Assembly: GCA_021307315.1 (NCBI GenBank)
Contig: JAJSPD010000041.1
Coordinates: forward strand, 62,001 to 126,000
Length of the DNA: 64,000 nucleotides
Origin: Bisporella sp. PMI_857
Taxonomy: Eukaryota; Ascomycota; Leotiomycetes; Helotiales; Helotiaceae
Direction: 5' to 3'
Part shown: positions 48,503-58,200 of the stretch, one piece after another
How the letters are laid out: every line of letters starts with the position of its first letter
Numbering within the stretch: position 1 is the stretch's first letter
Notes under the pieces: model-generated
What the model was told of the DNA's origin: nothing
The model's input: only the letters and a program-made list of their open reading frames with translations
Database searches by the model: none
Made by a program: the position numbers and the translations under genes

Positions 48503-49230
48503 TTAATGAGTCCGTACCATCCGGGGATTGCCACTAACTGGGAGATTTTTGGAGATTTTTGGAGAATATCCTGGCTCTTTCTTCCTCACCTGTTGCTTTG
48601 TGGGCTCGTATATGAAAGAAGGGAGAAACAGAAGCGCAGGGACCGTTGAACAGCATCCCCGATAATTGGCGTACATGTTATCTTCGGTAAGAATCTTCCA
48701 ATTCTCCGACAGTACTGAGGGGAAATGTCTTGCGTCGTAAAGCCCTTGAAGGAAATCAACCCCGGAGTAGTATTTCCTCAAGTGAAATAAGGCCTGGTAA
48801 TGGTGAAGTTAGTGAACAAAAAGCCAGGGGTGGGGTACTTAATTCACCGCTAAGATGTCGCTAATTGGCTCAACTAACTCAGTATGAGCAGTTGAGCATA
48901 ATCTAGCAGCATGTGTTGACCATCGTGAGCTTATATTCGGTGGCCTCGGTGACGGAGAGAGATTGTCAGCGCAAAGTTTTCGGAAGTGAGCAAGATCATT
49001 ATTAGTTAATAGTTTCGCTACTTCTCGTAGACCGTGGTCACTAATCCGATCCAGAAACAGAAAGGTTGGTGCTATGATATGACTTCCCCACTCCGCATCT
49101 TCTCCCTTTATAATATTGTCTTGACAGAGCACTGCCAAAACTGCTAAGCATTTCAGCGTTTGTATGAGCGGCAAGTCTTTCAGGCACAATTGCTTCTACA
49201 GTCGCAAATTCCGTCTTAGCCTCCTCACCC
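48503..49230 (-). pseudogene. RasGEF-domain-like gene relic (tentative)
   Basis: A minus-strand exon (49189-48848) reads ISDHGLREVAKLLTNNDLAH, then RWSTHAARLCSTAHTELVEP and ISDILA. It ends at a GTGAAT donor, and a 54-bp intron with a CACTAAC branch site joins in phase to ALFHLRKYYSGVDFLQGLYD and ENWKILTEDNMYANYR. The order (a Trp..His segment, LVEPI, a helix with LRKYYS..FLQGL, then NYANYR) matches the second half of the RasGEF (Cdc25-like) fold as I recall it. The upstream part (VEAIVPERLAAHTNAEM) is in another frame, so the copy is broken and lacks the N-terminal half. It could instead be a lineage-specific helical protein. Confidence 0.4.
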
Positions 49231-50756
49231 AATGCGGATAGTGAAAAGCACTAGCATCCCCTCTCGTTCAGCTAACAGCTCTACGGGCATCAAGTCCCAG
49301 GACATCCTGCCAGTAAAACTAGGAAGCCAAGATGAGCTTCTACAGATCTACAGTCTGACCCGGATATTTTGGAACTCTTTGTATTGGAATAAACCTCTAG
49401 ATCCGTCAGGCCAGAAGTAGTTGCAACGGACCTCTTTACATCGGAAACCTCAGGTCGGACTGTACTTATATCAGGTTGAAGTGCACAGGAGACTGTAAAT
49501 GGAAAGCTGAATGCTTACGATTCTGCCAAGTTGATGGATAATTGAGGGAATTCTCTTTCCCAGCTTATATCGCAACCTCTGCTCCGGCTTCCGCCCATAA
49601 ACGACCAAGCTATGGAGTGTCAGCAACCGCTTCTCCCGCACCACAACTAGTAATTTCCTCTACTCACATAGGTGTATAATAGTGCGTTTCATGGTCGCAA
49701 AGATCCTTTCTAACCTCCTCGAGCAGTAATTTCACATCTGCAGGATTCATACCACCACCAGCTGTTAGAACTCCAATACTGACTTCATGCAATCCTAGTA
49801 AATCTTTCTTTGCCTATTCTCCTAGCAGTTTATGATGTTTGCTTTTGGGCCAGGCACTACTTAACCATTTGAAACTCTCTTCCCGAATATCCACAAATCT
49901 TGTGTCCTCTATCCATTGTTTGTATTTTTCTACTTTCTTTGCTGGATCGCTTTTCCATCCCAAGAATCATCAAAGCAGGTAAGGGGGAGGCTGCTTTGAA
50001 GTTCAAGGTATCCTTCTGCATTTAACGCGACGAAAGCTTTTTGATAACAGAAGGGAAATCGTTGAAGCATGGGTATAAAAGGCGCCCGTGAATATAACCG
50101 AACTTATACGCCTACACCCATTCGTCTTCTACGTCGTCAGTTTCGAAACGGCAGTTTTGTGGCACCCTGTATAATAAGCTTGACGTCTATGTTGGGTACA
50201 GAGAACTCGCCAATTCCGCTAGATTGGGCTTAGGTTGGTGCCGATGACTCTCGTAAATAGGTCCTGCTGGGCTTGCTTGCTGGTCAGTAATGCCATCCCC
50301 CATTGCTTATTACGCCTACCAAATTGTATTGCCCATATCCCAGTCCCAGTCCCAATGTCACGAACTCAGTGGGCTTCAGCTTCCTACGAGATAAGTCCAA
50401 AATGGACTCATGTTGGAGATCTGTGCTCGTCATCTAACGTCCCTACCTCCAGATCAATGCAAAACGTTACCAGTTTAACTGATGTGTTTGCATTGCAGAA
50501 ATAAAACCTAACTTATATTGTCATTTAGTAGCAGATACTCTTGACTGCAGGTCAGAAAAGATCTGGGGATATCGCTGATTCTTGTGGACTCACTCCCTGC
50601 ACGGTGTCGATGATTCTTGCCGCCGTGTTTTTGTCATAGTGTAGGAGGTTCTCGTTTATGCCGTATGCAATATTAATTATTCATACTGCAGATTGTTATC
50701 AATTCTTAATTTACCAAACATGAATTCTATCCGCGAAGTGCTTTATCGCCACGGAG
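49231..50756. other. No gene supported
   Basis: Short frames only. The forward frame at 50235-50504 has no recognisable motif. Confidence 0.35.
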
Positions 50757-50950
50757 CACATGGGCGGCATGAAGCAGATAAGCGATAGGCTAGGAGAGGC
50801 AGAAGTCCTTGATGCTAATAATGCGACCCTCTCACGCATATGACAGGGATCGTTTGAAGGGAGACACGCGGGAATAGCAAGCCGCCTTTTACCCGGAGGC
50901 TCTGCCAACCTTTCCTCGATTGGTTAGCTGACGTCACATTTTCTCGTTGG
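50757..50950 (+). repeat. Paralogous copy of the sequence flanking the hAT insertion
   Basis: 50757-50840 resembles 51308-51390, left of the hAT element (shared GCGATAGGCTA, AGAAGYCCTT and ACGCAT). 50841-50950 resembles 57854-57980, right of it (shared GAGGCTCTGCCAACC, CTCGAT and GACGTCACATTT). The two halves are contiguous here, so this segment corresponds to the uninterrupted form of the target region. It matches the sequence just upstream of the tra1 relic and may be a piece of duplicated tra1 upstream region. Confidence 0.6.
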
Positions 50951-51396
50951 GACTGTTCTTATTGAGACTGAGCGGGAAGCCACTCCTAAGGAAGGGAATG
51001 AATTGGCGCGGAGATTGGGATGCGATTTCTTTGAGGTCTGTGGAAGATATGCTTCGTTGGGTAAGACGATTGTGTCGCCAAGCAAGGAAAGTGGAAGGCG
51101 GTGTTATGAGGGATTCTCAGTGGAACTGGGGAAGTTGTCTTGGCTGGAGATAGTAAATGTTTTCTTGGTGGGGATGAGTACTTTTCAGTTTCTTCACAAA
51201 GCTTTGTCAATATCCACAAGATGTTTCTCGCGAACGTAAATATCCATCTTTGGATACCTTCGGGACCTGCGCTTTCTCACTTATTATTCTATTAGCTGTA
51301 GAGTACTTTATGCCGCTGGGAAGCAAGATAGATAGGCGATAGGCTAGCAGAGTTAGAAGCCCTTATCGCCAACCCAATCCTTTAACGCATCAACAT

Positions 51397-51535
51397 TAGA
51401 CTGCGCAGAAACCCACGGGGCGGGCCGGGGCCCCCGACCCACGGGGTCCCATGGGTCGGGTCTTCGAGGCTCGCTTCCCCCGTGGGGTGGGTTGTGTATT
51501 TTGACCCCGACCCGCGGGACCCCAATGGGGCCCCG
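51397..51535 (+). repeat. hAT left terminal inverted repeat region
   Basis: Starts TAGACTGCG and continues GC-rich with CCGACCCACGGGG, CCCATGGGTCGGG and GGTGGG words up to about 51,535, where the AT-rich body begins. It pairs with 57706-57845. Only short blocks match exactly; much of the region consists of internal CCCATGGG-type palindromes that could fold on themselves. Confidence 0.85.
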
Positions 51536-52101
51536 ACAATATTAACTAAATATAGAAACTACAGTCAAACCCCTCTACAAGAATGTAAGGCGGACTGGCA
51601 GAATTTTAAGAATATATAGGGTATTCTAGTATCGAGATGGTTCTTTCTAGTCTTGGCATTGATTTTTCTATGTGCACACAGGTTAAACAAGGCTATTTTG
51701 TATACTTATTTTTACAAACATACTTTAAATGCAAAGTTGTTGATTAGTATAAAGATTAGTATAAAAATTAAACTTCAAATGTTAAATCCAAACATATTGT
51801 AATGTAGTAAAAAAATTGTGAATTATAATAATATACAACACTAATATTTGTAACAACTCAAGTTGAATAAGGATCTCGATCCGTATATCTAGGTAGATAG
51901 ACTCAAAAGTGTAAACAACTATCAATTGTAATGACTAAAAGAACAAGCTACGGACAGAGGAAAGAAAAAAAAGCAAAGCTCTATATACAGTAACTGGCCG
52001 GAAGCTATAAGCATCCGGTAGTAAGCTCCGCCCGAGCTTTTGAGGTATCCGGTGCTATGCTCCAAGCGATGAAAAACCAGAGCCGTGACAATATTCTAAA
52101 A

Positions 52102-54913
52102 CTAATCTCTTTTTTGCCTTTTTGACCTGTGAATGCCTATTGGAGTATCCGGCACAATATCACCAATATCAGGAGTCGGAAGTCGAGGTAGCTCTTGACT
52201 ACTATTACTAGATAGTTCCCAGTTCGTTGTTTCAATTGACGGTTCGCGGCGATTCCGAAGTGTATTTTGAGACTGAATAGTCGAAAGTGGCTGATTTTGA
52301 TGAATTGACTGACGTAAAGATTTAGAAATCTTGTAATCCCAGCGTTCTTGAGCACGACGAGTTCGAATTTCTTCGTTTCCTTCTGGTTCTTCATCACTAA
52401 TATAGTCATGATTTTCCCAAAGATCAATTTGATCAAGTTGAATTTCAAGGTCTTTTTCTCGCGTTCTAATTTCCGTTTCCATATCTTCAAGTGTCATATC
52501 CTGAATATCAATAGTTGAAAATAGTATATTTTGAAGCTCACGTGTTCGTGAATGTTCAACGAGCGAATGATAAACCAAAAGAAGCGACCGAATAGTTGTC
52601 GGTTGAAGCTGGCCACGGCGATATCCGCATATATCACGTGCAAAGCTAAAAGCACGTTCTACTCCAACACCGGCCATCGGGATACAAAGTAAGTCTCTAG
52701 CCATTGCTGATAAGCCAGGAAGCTGTGTTTCAAGCGATTTCCAAACAAGTAGCGGTGATCGATTATCAGGCTCTGAAAAAACAACACAAAGATTAGTATA
52801 AAAATTAGTATAAAAAGTAGAATTGTAAACATACTCATAGCCAGCCATTCATCAACTTCAGAAAGAGAAAAGTCATCATCTTTGCGATAAGGGTTCTGAA
52901 TGTCTCGAGTAAAGCGCTTGCGACTTAATGCTAACGCTAAAGGATCGTGATTAACTTCTCGAATTTGAGAAAGTCGGTCAGCATTCGTAGACTTTTCTTT
53001 ATATTCCGTATCGTATAACGACCGAAATTGACGCTCGAATTCTTTGGCCCAATCAACTGTTTTGAAATTAAGCCAGCAATAATCTTCTTCAAAGCTTTTC
53101 AGCTTCGATTTTGGATCAAGAATTGCTCCGATGCCATATAAACTACCAAGACTACTATATGTTTTGTTATAGTAAGTATCAAGCTTGGCTTCTGCAGCGT
53201 TAATCGCACCAATTAAATCTTTTACCCAAAGTTGAGCAACAGACTTCTTGGTTAATACTCGGCGAGATTCTTGCAAGTGTTCAAACAACTCATCGTAAAT
53301 TGATAAAGCATAAGGCAATGTTACGCTTGTTGTTTTGCCGATTGTTGTTGTAAAAAAATTGAAAGGACGTAACAAATCGGCTAGATAGCCAATTTTTTTC
53401 CATTCCAATGCAGAAAATGAAAAAGGCTTAGCAGGATCATATGCACTGCAAAATTGATTAATAGACTCTTTAAGACGCAATGCACGAAGAATCATATGCA
53501 CTGTTGAGTCCCATCGAGTGCATACATCAATTAACAATGTAAGAACTGGATCATTCGGAGAAGATGAATCTCTGATTTGTTCTTGTTGAACTCTTTGAAA
53601 CCGATGTTTCCGCTGTGCACTGGAATTGACAAGAATAGCAAGCTTTCGAATCTAATATAAGATTAGTATAAAAATTAGTATAAAAGTCACGTGTTACATA
53701 CCTTTGCTAGTATATATGGAATACCACGTTTGTTGCTAGCTTTGATTTTCTCAAGATCAGACAGCTCCTTTTCTGCTACCCAATTCCGAACAAATGTTTC
53801 GTTGGTAGGTCTCAATTGAACAAAGCTCAAAAGTGCTTGAAGACTAAGTTGAATCACATGCGATAAACACGGCACGTGTTGGACTTTCTTTTTCAGAATA
53901 CTATTAGCTTTCAAAGCTTCTTGTAAGTATCCGTTGATTTCGAGAACCATTGTAGTATTCGAACTTGCATTGTCAGTTGTAATTGAAACAACACGATCAA
54001 AAAGATTGTGCTGTTGAAATACGTTATTGATAACTTGAGCAAGAGCATTTCCGGAATGAACGCCTACCAAACTTTCAAATCCTATTAATTCTTGACAAAG
54101 AACCCATGACTTATCAATATAGTGAGCTATTATACCCATAAATGATAGTCTTGTTGTACTAGACCAGCAATCAAGCGAAATTGCAATTTTGCTTCCAGGA
54201 ACAACATTTGAAAGCATGTTTTGTTCAAGTTTGACTGATTGTTCCATTAGTCGATTCTTCATAGTTGTTGCAGAAGGAAGTTCGAAATTTGGATTTTGCA
54301 TAACAGCTAGCTTTCTCCATTCAGGATTTTCGACCGCGCGGAAAGAAGTACGAAGTGAAACAATAGTTGCAAGGACCTGGTCGTGAAATGCTTGCTTCGT
54401 AAAGATTGGTTGCTATTAATATTAGACATTATACTAATATTTATACTAATCTACTTACAGAAATAGCGTGAAACATGTCTTCCACTTTTCTCTGCCTTGT
54501 ATTACTCTGGCTAGAATAAACAAGGCATTGCCGAGACGCTATATGACTAGACAAAGCTTTGTGCCGGTATTCCGCGTATTTGGATGTGCGAGAACCTTGT
54601 TGCAGTTTTGACATATGACTTTAGGCTCTCCGGTAATCCGGTGTATTCCTTGATCGAATTGTTTCCAGGCAATAGATTTTCGATTTTGAGATTCCCAATT
54701 CAATTGCTTTACCAAATCAATTGATTGGTTTGCAACAGCTTGAACTGCCCATTGTGTACTTAACCACCATTCAACAAACTTATCGTGATATTCGGGTTTC
54801 CATCGAAAATATAGGTTTTTTGGACCAATTTGCGAAAATGGTAAATTGTCAGAAGTATTTAGCTCAAATGAGCTGAAAGGATCAGAAAAGTCTTGCGAAG
54901 TACTTGACTCCAT
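52102..54913 (-). CDS. hAT transposase, one apparent 1-nt deletion
   Basis: Four exons: 54913-54459, 54412-53702, 53651-52835, 52772-52102. Exon 1 holds a BED-type zinc finger (VICQNCNKVLAHPN then a TRNTGT turn, with SSHI as the His part), but the frame slips by one base between NTGT and LSSHI near 54,561. With that slip the parts total 884 aa. Exon 2 has the RNase H-like core: ISLDCWSSTTRLSFMGIIAH (first Asp), DRVVSITTDNASSNTTMV (second Asp region) and HVPCLSHVIQLSLQ (C..H pair). Exon 3 carries LLIDVCTRWDSTVHMILR. Exon 4 carries the hAT dimerisation domain, with LSAMARDLLCIPMAGVGVER then AFSFARDICG. It should cut and paste this element from the nucleus. Exons 2-4 are fully open, so the single break may be a recent mutation or an assembly error. 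Start: the ATG at 54913. Confidence 0.88.
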
Positions 54914-55151
54914 AGCAACGAAAGTGTGCAAGTAAAAGAAAAAGCATCAAATCGGAAAGAAAAACCAAGTATTTAAACAACAAATTAAATTACTAATTCA
55001 AAAAAAATCGTACAAATGAAAGGCTATAATTAAACTTCCAAAAATTAATGTAAAATATAATGATTAGTATAAAGATTAGTATAAAATTTAATATATCTGC
55101 TTAAAGTTCCCTGCTTCATTTATTGTATATACTTAAAAACTACATATACAT

Positions 55152-56456
55152 TTACAGCTTACGCGGCTTTTGAAAGCTGCTTTGTAAGCCAAAGAATGCT
55201 TTAACGATTGTTTGACTTAAAGAATTGTCTGTCATCAAAAACAAATCATTATAAGCGGGGAAAATACGTTCGTACGATCCATCTTCCGGAATTTCCGTAG
55301 CATATACCATATCAAACGCTTCTTTATGACCTGTCAACGAATCGGAAAAGCCGAATCCTGTCTCATTTAACTTATCGTCGGCTGGCCACCAATTTGCAGG
55401 GCCCGGCAGATCGATCCACTCTTCATTTCCGTATGCCCATGCTGCAAGATTTTTCCAAACTGCTTTTTCTCCTTGAGTAAAGTATCTTGTAGGAGTTTTA
55501 TACGCATAGAATTTGCTATATCAGTTAGCAGATTAGTATAAAAATTAGTAGAAATTTATACTTCTTGTAAATGTAAGGACAGCTTGTTCTTTCCAAGTAT
55601 TCCTGTCCACCAGCAGAAAGCTTTCGGATTTTGCGGAACAAGGATCGACGGCTTCGGCGCCATTTTCTTTGCCAAAACTTAAATTCAAGCTTCTTGGCAT
55701 CCTAAAATTGTATTAGCGTTATACTAATCATTATATTAATCTGAAACTTACTAGAATAGATCGTTTATGCTTAGCAATCCCGTCATTTTTCAACTCCTTA
55801 GCAGTTTTGCCGACAACCGCCTTATCTCCGTTTTGCTTTTCATCTAATCTCCACATATGTTCAAACTCGTATTCGTCTTCCGAATCATACTCAATATCTT
55901 CCCATGCTGGATTTCCATCATCATCAATTGCATATAGGCCACCAATTTCTCCATAACCCAAAGCTTTTGCCACAGATTTCCAATCTTTGCCATCCCGTTC
56001 ACTATACAGGTTAGTATAAAAATTAGTATAATTAAAATCAAACGAACCGCTTTGTTTTAACCTGCAAAGCAGACTGCTCAATCATTCGCTTCTGCTCGGC
56101 AAAAGATGCGAGTGCAAATTCAGCAGACTTTTTGAGGACTTTTTTTCTGTATGTAACTGCTGCTTGATCTGCGGCTTTCGCTTTTTCGATCTGATTCTGA
56201 ATACTGTTGCTTTTTATAGCTTCAAGTCTTTTTCTAGCCTTAACAGTATGCACATTGGTAGAAAAACTGCCCGGAGATTTGCGCTTGCGTTTATTGGAAG
56301 AACCGATTTGCTGCGAAGAATCAAGATCCATATCAAATTCATGATCTGAATCATCAGAAATGACAATAATATCCTTTAAACCGATTAGTATACAGATTAA
56401 TATAATATTTCCATAAAAATTACCTGCTGAAGTTGATTTTCAGAAGAGGAAGCCAT
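55152..56456 (-). CDS. Second hAT-borne gene, 370-aa protein of unknown function
   Basis: Five exons join in frame: 56456-56424, 56373-56048, 56001-55752, 55701-55562, 55515-55152 (1113 nt). The donor of intron 2 (GTTCGT) is unusual; the others are standard. The N-terminal part has an acidic patch (DIIVISDDSDHEFDMDLD), then NKRKRKSP, a likely nuclear signal, and a long basic helix (KARKRLEAIKSNSIQNQIEK). The middle is acidic (DDDGNPAWEDIEYDSEDEYE). Then comes a Lys/Arg/Trp-rich stretch (KKLEFKFWQRKWRRSRRSLF) and a globular-looking end with GEKAVWKNLAAWAYGNEEWI, PGPANWWPADDK and FPAYNDLFLMTDNSL. No family recognised and no catalytic motif seen. It lies downstream of the histone gene in divergent orientation and 239 bp upstream of the transposase ATG, same strand. 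A chromatin- or DNA-associated accessory role is only a guess. Confidence 0.75.
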
Positions 56457-56956
56457 ATTGGAAAGGAACGCAACCGAAACGTAAGCGTATTTTGCAAATT
56501 TCAACTCGCAAGAACTAGAGCTTCAAAAATTAGTATAAAGATTAATATAGTACACCAAAAACACGTACTGCGATAGATATTTGACTTTGTTCTGATTTAA
56601 TAAGTTGGTGCGAAAATGATGAATGAGGAAAAGTACGCGTTATCCTGAAAAATAAGGCAGTCGCGTTTTGATGCCTCGATTTTAAGGCACCCAACTACTT
56701 TTCTCAACTTGACTTCTTTTAACTTTCAATTAAAGTTACCAACAACTATACTATACACAAGTATGTATTATATTTATCTTTTTTATATTCTATATTTATA
56801 TTAATCATTATACTAATTCTTTATAGTCTTCTCGTCGAAATCACAAAGTTATAACTTCACTTTCATCTTCAGCTTTTCTAATTCTTTTCGCTACTTTGCA
56901 CAGGTACATATCATTCTGTATTATACTAATATTTATTCTAATCTAAATAGGTTACA

Positions 56957-57506
56957 ATGGCACGTACCAAACAAACAGCTACCAAATCTGCTCGCAAACC
57001 CTCTGCCAAAACCCCTGCCAAAACCTCTGCCAAAACCTCTGCCAAAACCTCTGCAAAAGCTGTACCAAAAAGGAAATATCGAATGAAACCTGGCAGTATG
57101 TTGATTAATATAATGATTAGTATAAAACTAACATTTAAACGTAGCCAAAGCACTTAGAGAAATCAAACGGTACCAAAAAAGCACTGAGCTTTTAATCCCA
57201 AAGGCTCCATTTACTCGACTAGTTAAGGAAATAATGTATGACGTTACGTCTCGACACGCATTTCGCATTCAACTCAGTGCTCTACGATGTCTCCAAGAAG
57301 CCGCAGAATCTGCTTTGGTAACTGAGTTTGAACGTAAGTTATTTCATATAAATACATTATACTAATCTTTATACTAATCTTACTTTAAAGTCACAAATCT
57401 TGCCGCAATCCACGCTAAGAGAGTTACTATTCAGGTAAAGGATATGCATTTGGTTCAAAGAATGAGAGAGGGAATGACGGGCTATAAGTACCCAGGCCGG
57501 GGTTAA
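56957..57506 (+). CDS. Transposon-borne histone H3 variant with CENP-A-like core
   Basis: Three exons, 56957-57095, 57145-57333 and 57391-57506, join in frame (444 nt, 147 aa). The mature tail starts [10 protein letters not shown] as in H3 (K4, K9, S10 positions kept, R8 changed to T). It then departs into [19 protein letters not shown], losing the K14, K18, K23 and K27-S28 contexts. The fold follows: [48 protein letters not shown] and [18 protein letters not shown]. From KEI to LQE there are two more residues than in canonical H3 ([11 protein letters not shown] replaces DFKTDLRFQ), removing the K79 context; a longer loop 1 and LQEAAE are CENP-A traits. The C-terminus has an extra [11 protein letters not shown]. 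Two further GT..AG introns are visible in the 5' leader (about 56,760-56,830 and 56,904-56,949). It should assemble with H4 in nucleosomes if expressed. Confidence 0.88.
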
Positions 57507-57705
57507 AGAATCAAACGCAGTTCATACAAAGGGTTATTAAAGGTATACACGCTAGCGATAGAGCGCTAAGCATATAATAAAATTCGCAAACCAAAGCTTT
57601 AATACGTTTATATCGCGTATCTTTTTGATTAGTAGACTTATTAGTAGACTTATTAGTAGAATTTCTCTAACTTTACAGAAACTATTGTAATATCACGTGT
57701 AAATG

Positions 57706-57845
57706 TAATGGGTCCTTGGCACCCCATCAAAACCCCATGGGGTGGGGTGGGTGCTTTTGATAGACCCCGACCCATGGGGTGGGACCCCGACGGGTGGGGT
57801 CAAGTAGGTGAAAACCCGCCCCGTGGGACCCCAGTTCGCAGTCTA
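57706..57845 (-). repeat. hAT right terminal inverted repeat region
   Basis: Read inward from 57845 on the minus strand it begins TAGACTGCG, then CCCACGGGGCGGG, and shows GGGGTCCCACCCCATGGG and CACCCCACCCCATGGGG palindromic words. It borders the AT-rich body at about 57,706. Just inside, at 57,620-57,665, a separate triplet repeat of TTAGTAGACTTA occurs. Confidence 0.85.
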
Positions 57846-58200
57846 ATCAACATTACTCTAGACAGGGGTCGATTGATAGGGGGACAGTAGAGGACGGCAT
57901 GAGATAATGCCCTGTACTTGAGGCTCTGCCAACCCCTCTTCGATAGCCAGCCGACCTGTCGGACGTCACATTTATCCTCTTTTGGAACCAGGTGCATGTG
58001 CCGAACCAATATGCACTGTTCTGTACAACCACAGCTGGGCATCCCGGTGACACACCCCTTTTTTCCTCGTCGAAATGAGGCTCTGTGAATCTCTTGCAGC
58101 ACAGAATCAACTCGGTAACGCGTGGGACCCAGGAAAATGCGGATACATAGAGTAGCGACCCGCGGGCCGTCTGGCCAACAAACACTCCAACACAACAATC

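Larger units (their letters stand above)
51740..57390. repeat. Dispersed intronic motif: paired ATACTAAT / ATTAGTAT, both orientations
   Basis: A unit of roughly TTATACTAATNTTTATACTAAT occurs in or near all nine coding introns of the three hAT genes, in the two leader introns of the histone gene, and between genes (about 51,749-51,775, 55,060-55,083, 56,523-56,548). Relative to transcription it is sense in some introns (53701-53652, 52834-52773, 56047-56002, 57334-57390) and antisense in others (54458-54413, 55751-55702, 57096-57144). Antisense introns carry separate CTAAT or CTAAC branch candidates. I saw no copies outside the element and none inside exons. Confidence 0.75.
51397..57845. mobile_element. 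hAT transposon (6,449 bp) carrying transposase, unknown gene and histone H3-like gene
   Basis: The outermost bases are TAGACTGCG at the left (51397) and its exact inverse CGCAGTCTA at the right (ending 57845). Both ends also share CCCACGGGGCGGG within the first 35 bp and further GC-rich CCCATGGG words. ATCAACAT lies immediately outside both ends (51389-51396 and 57846-57853), a perfect 8-bp target duplication as hAT elements make. Inside, GC-rich ends of about 135 bp enclose an AT-rich body with three multi-exon genes, two on the minus strand and the histone on the plus strand. The body differs sharply in base composition from its surroundings. Little decay is visible, so the insertion is probably recent. 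Confidence 0.93.

Noticed and set aside
52137..52490. 117-codon frame inside the last transposase exon
   Set aside because: Shifted-frame shadow; the transposase frame there holds the C-terminal extension after the dimerisation domain.
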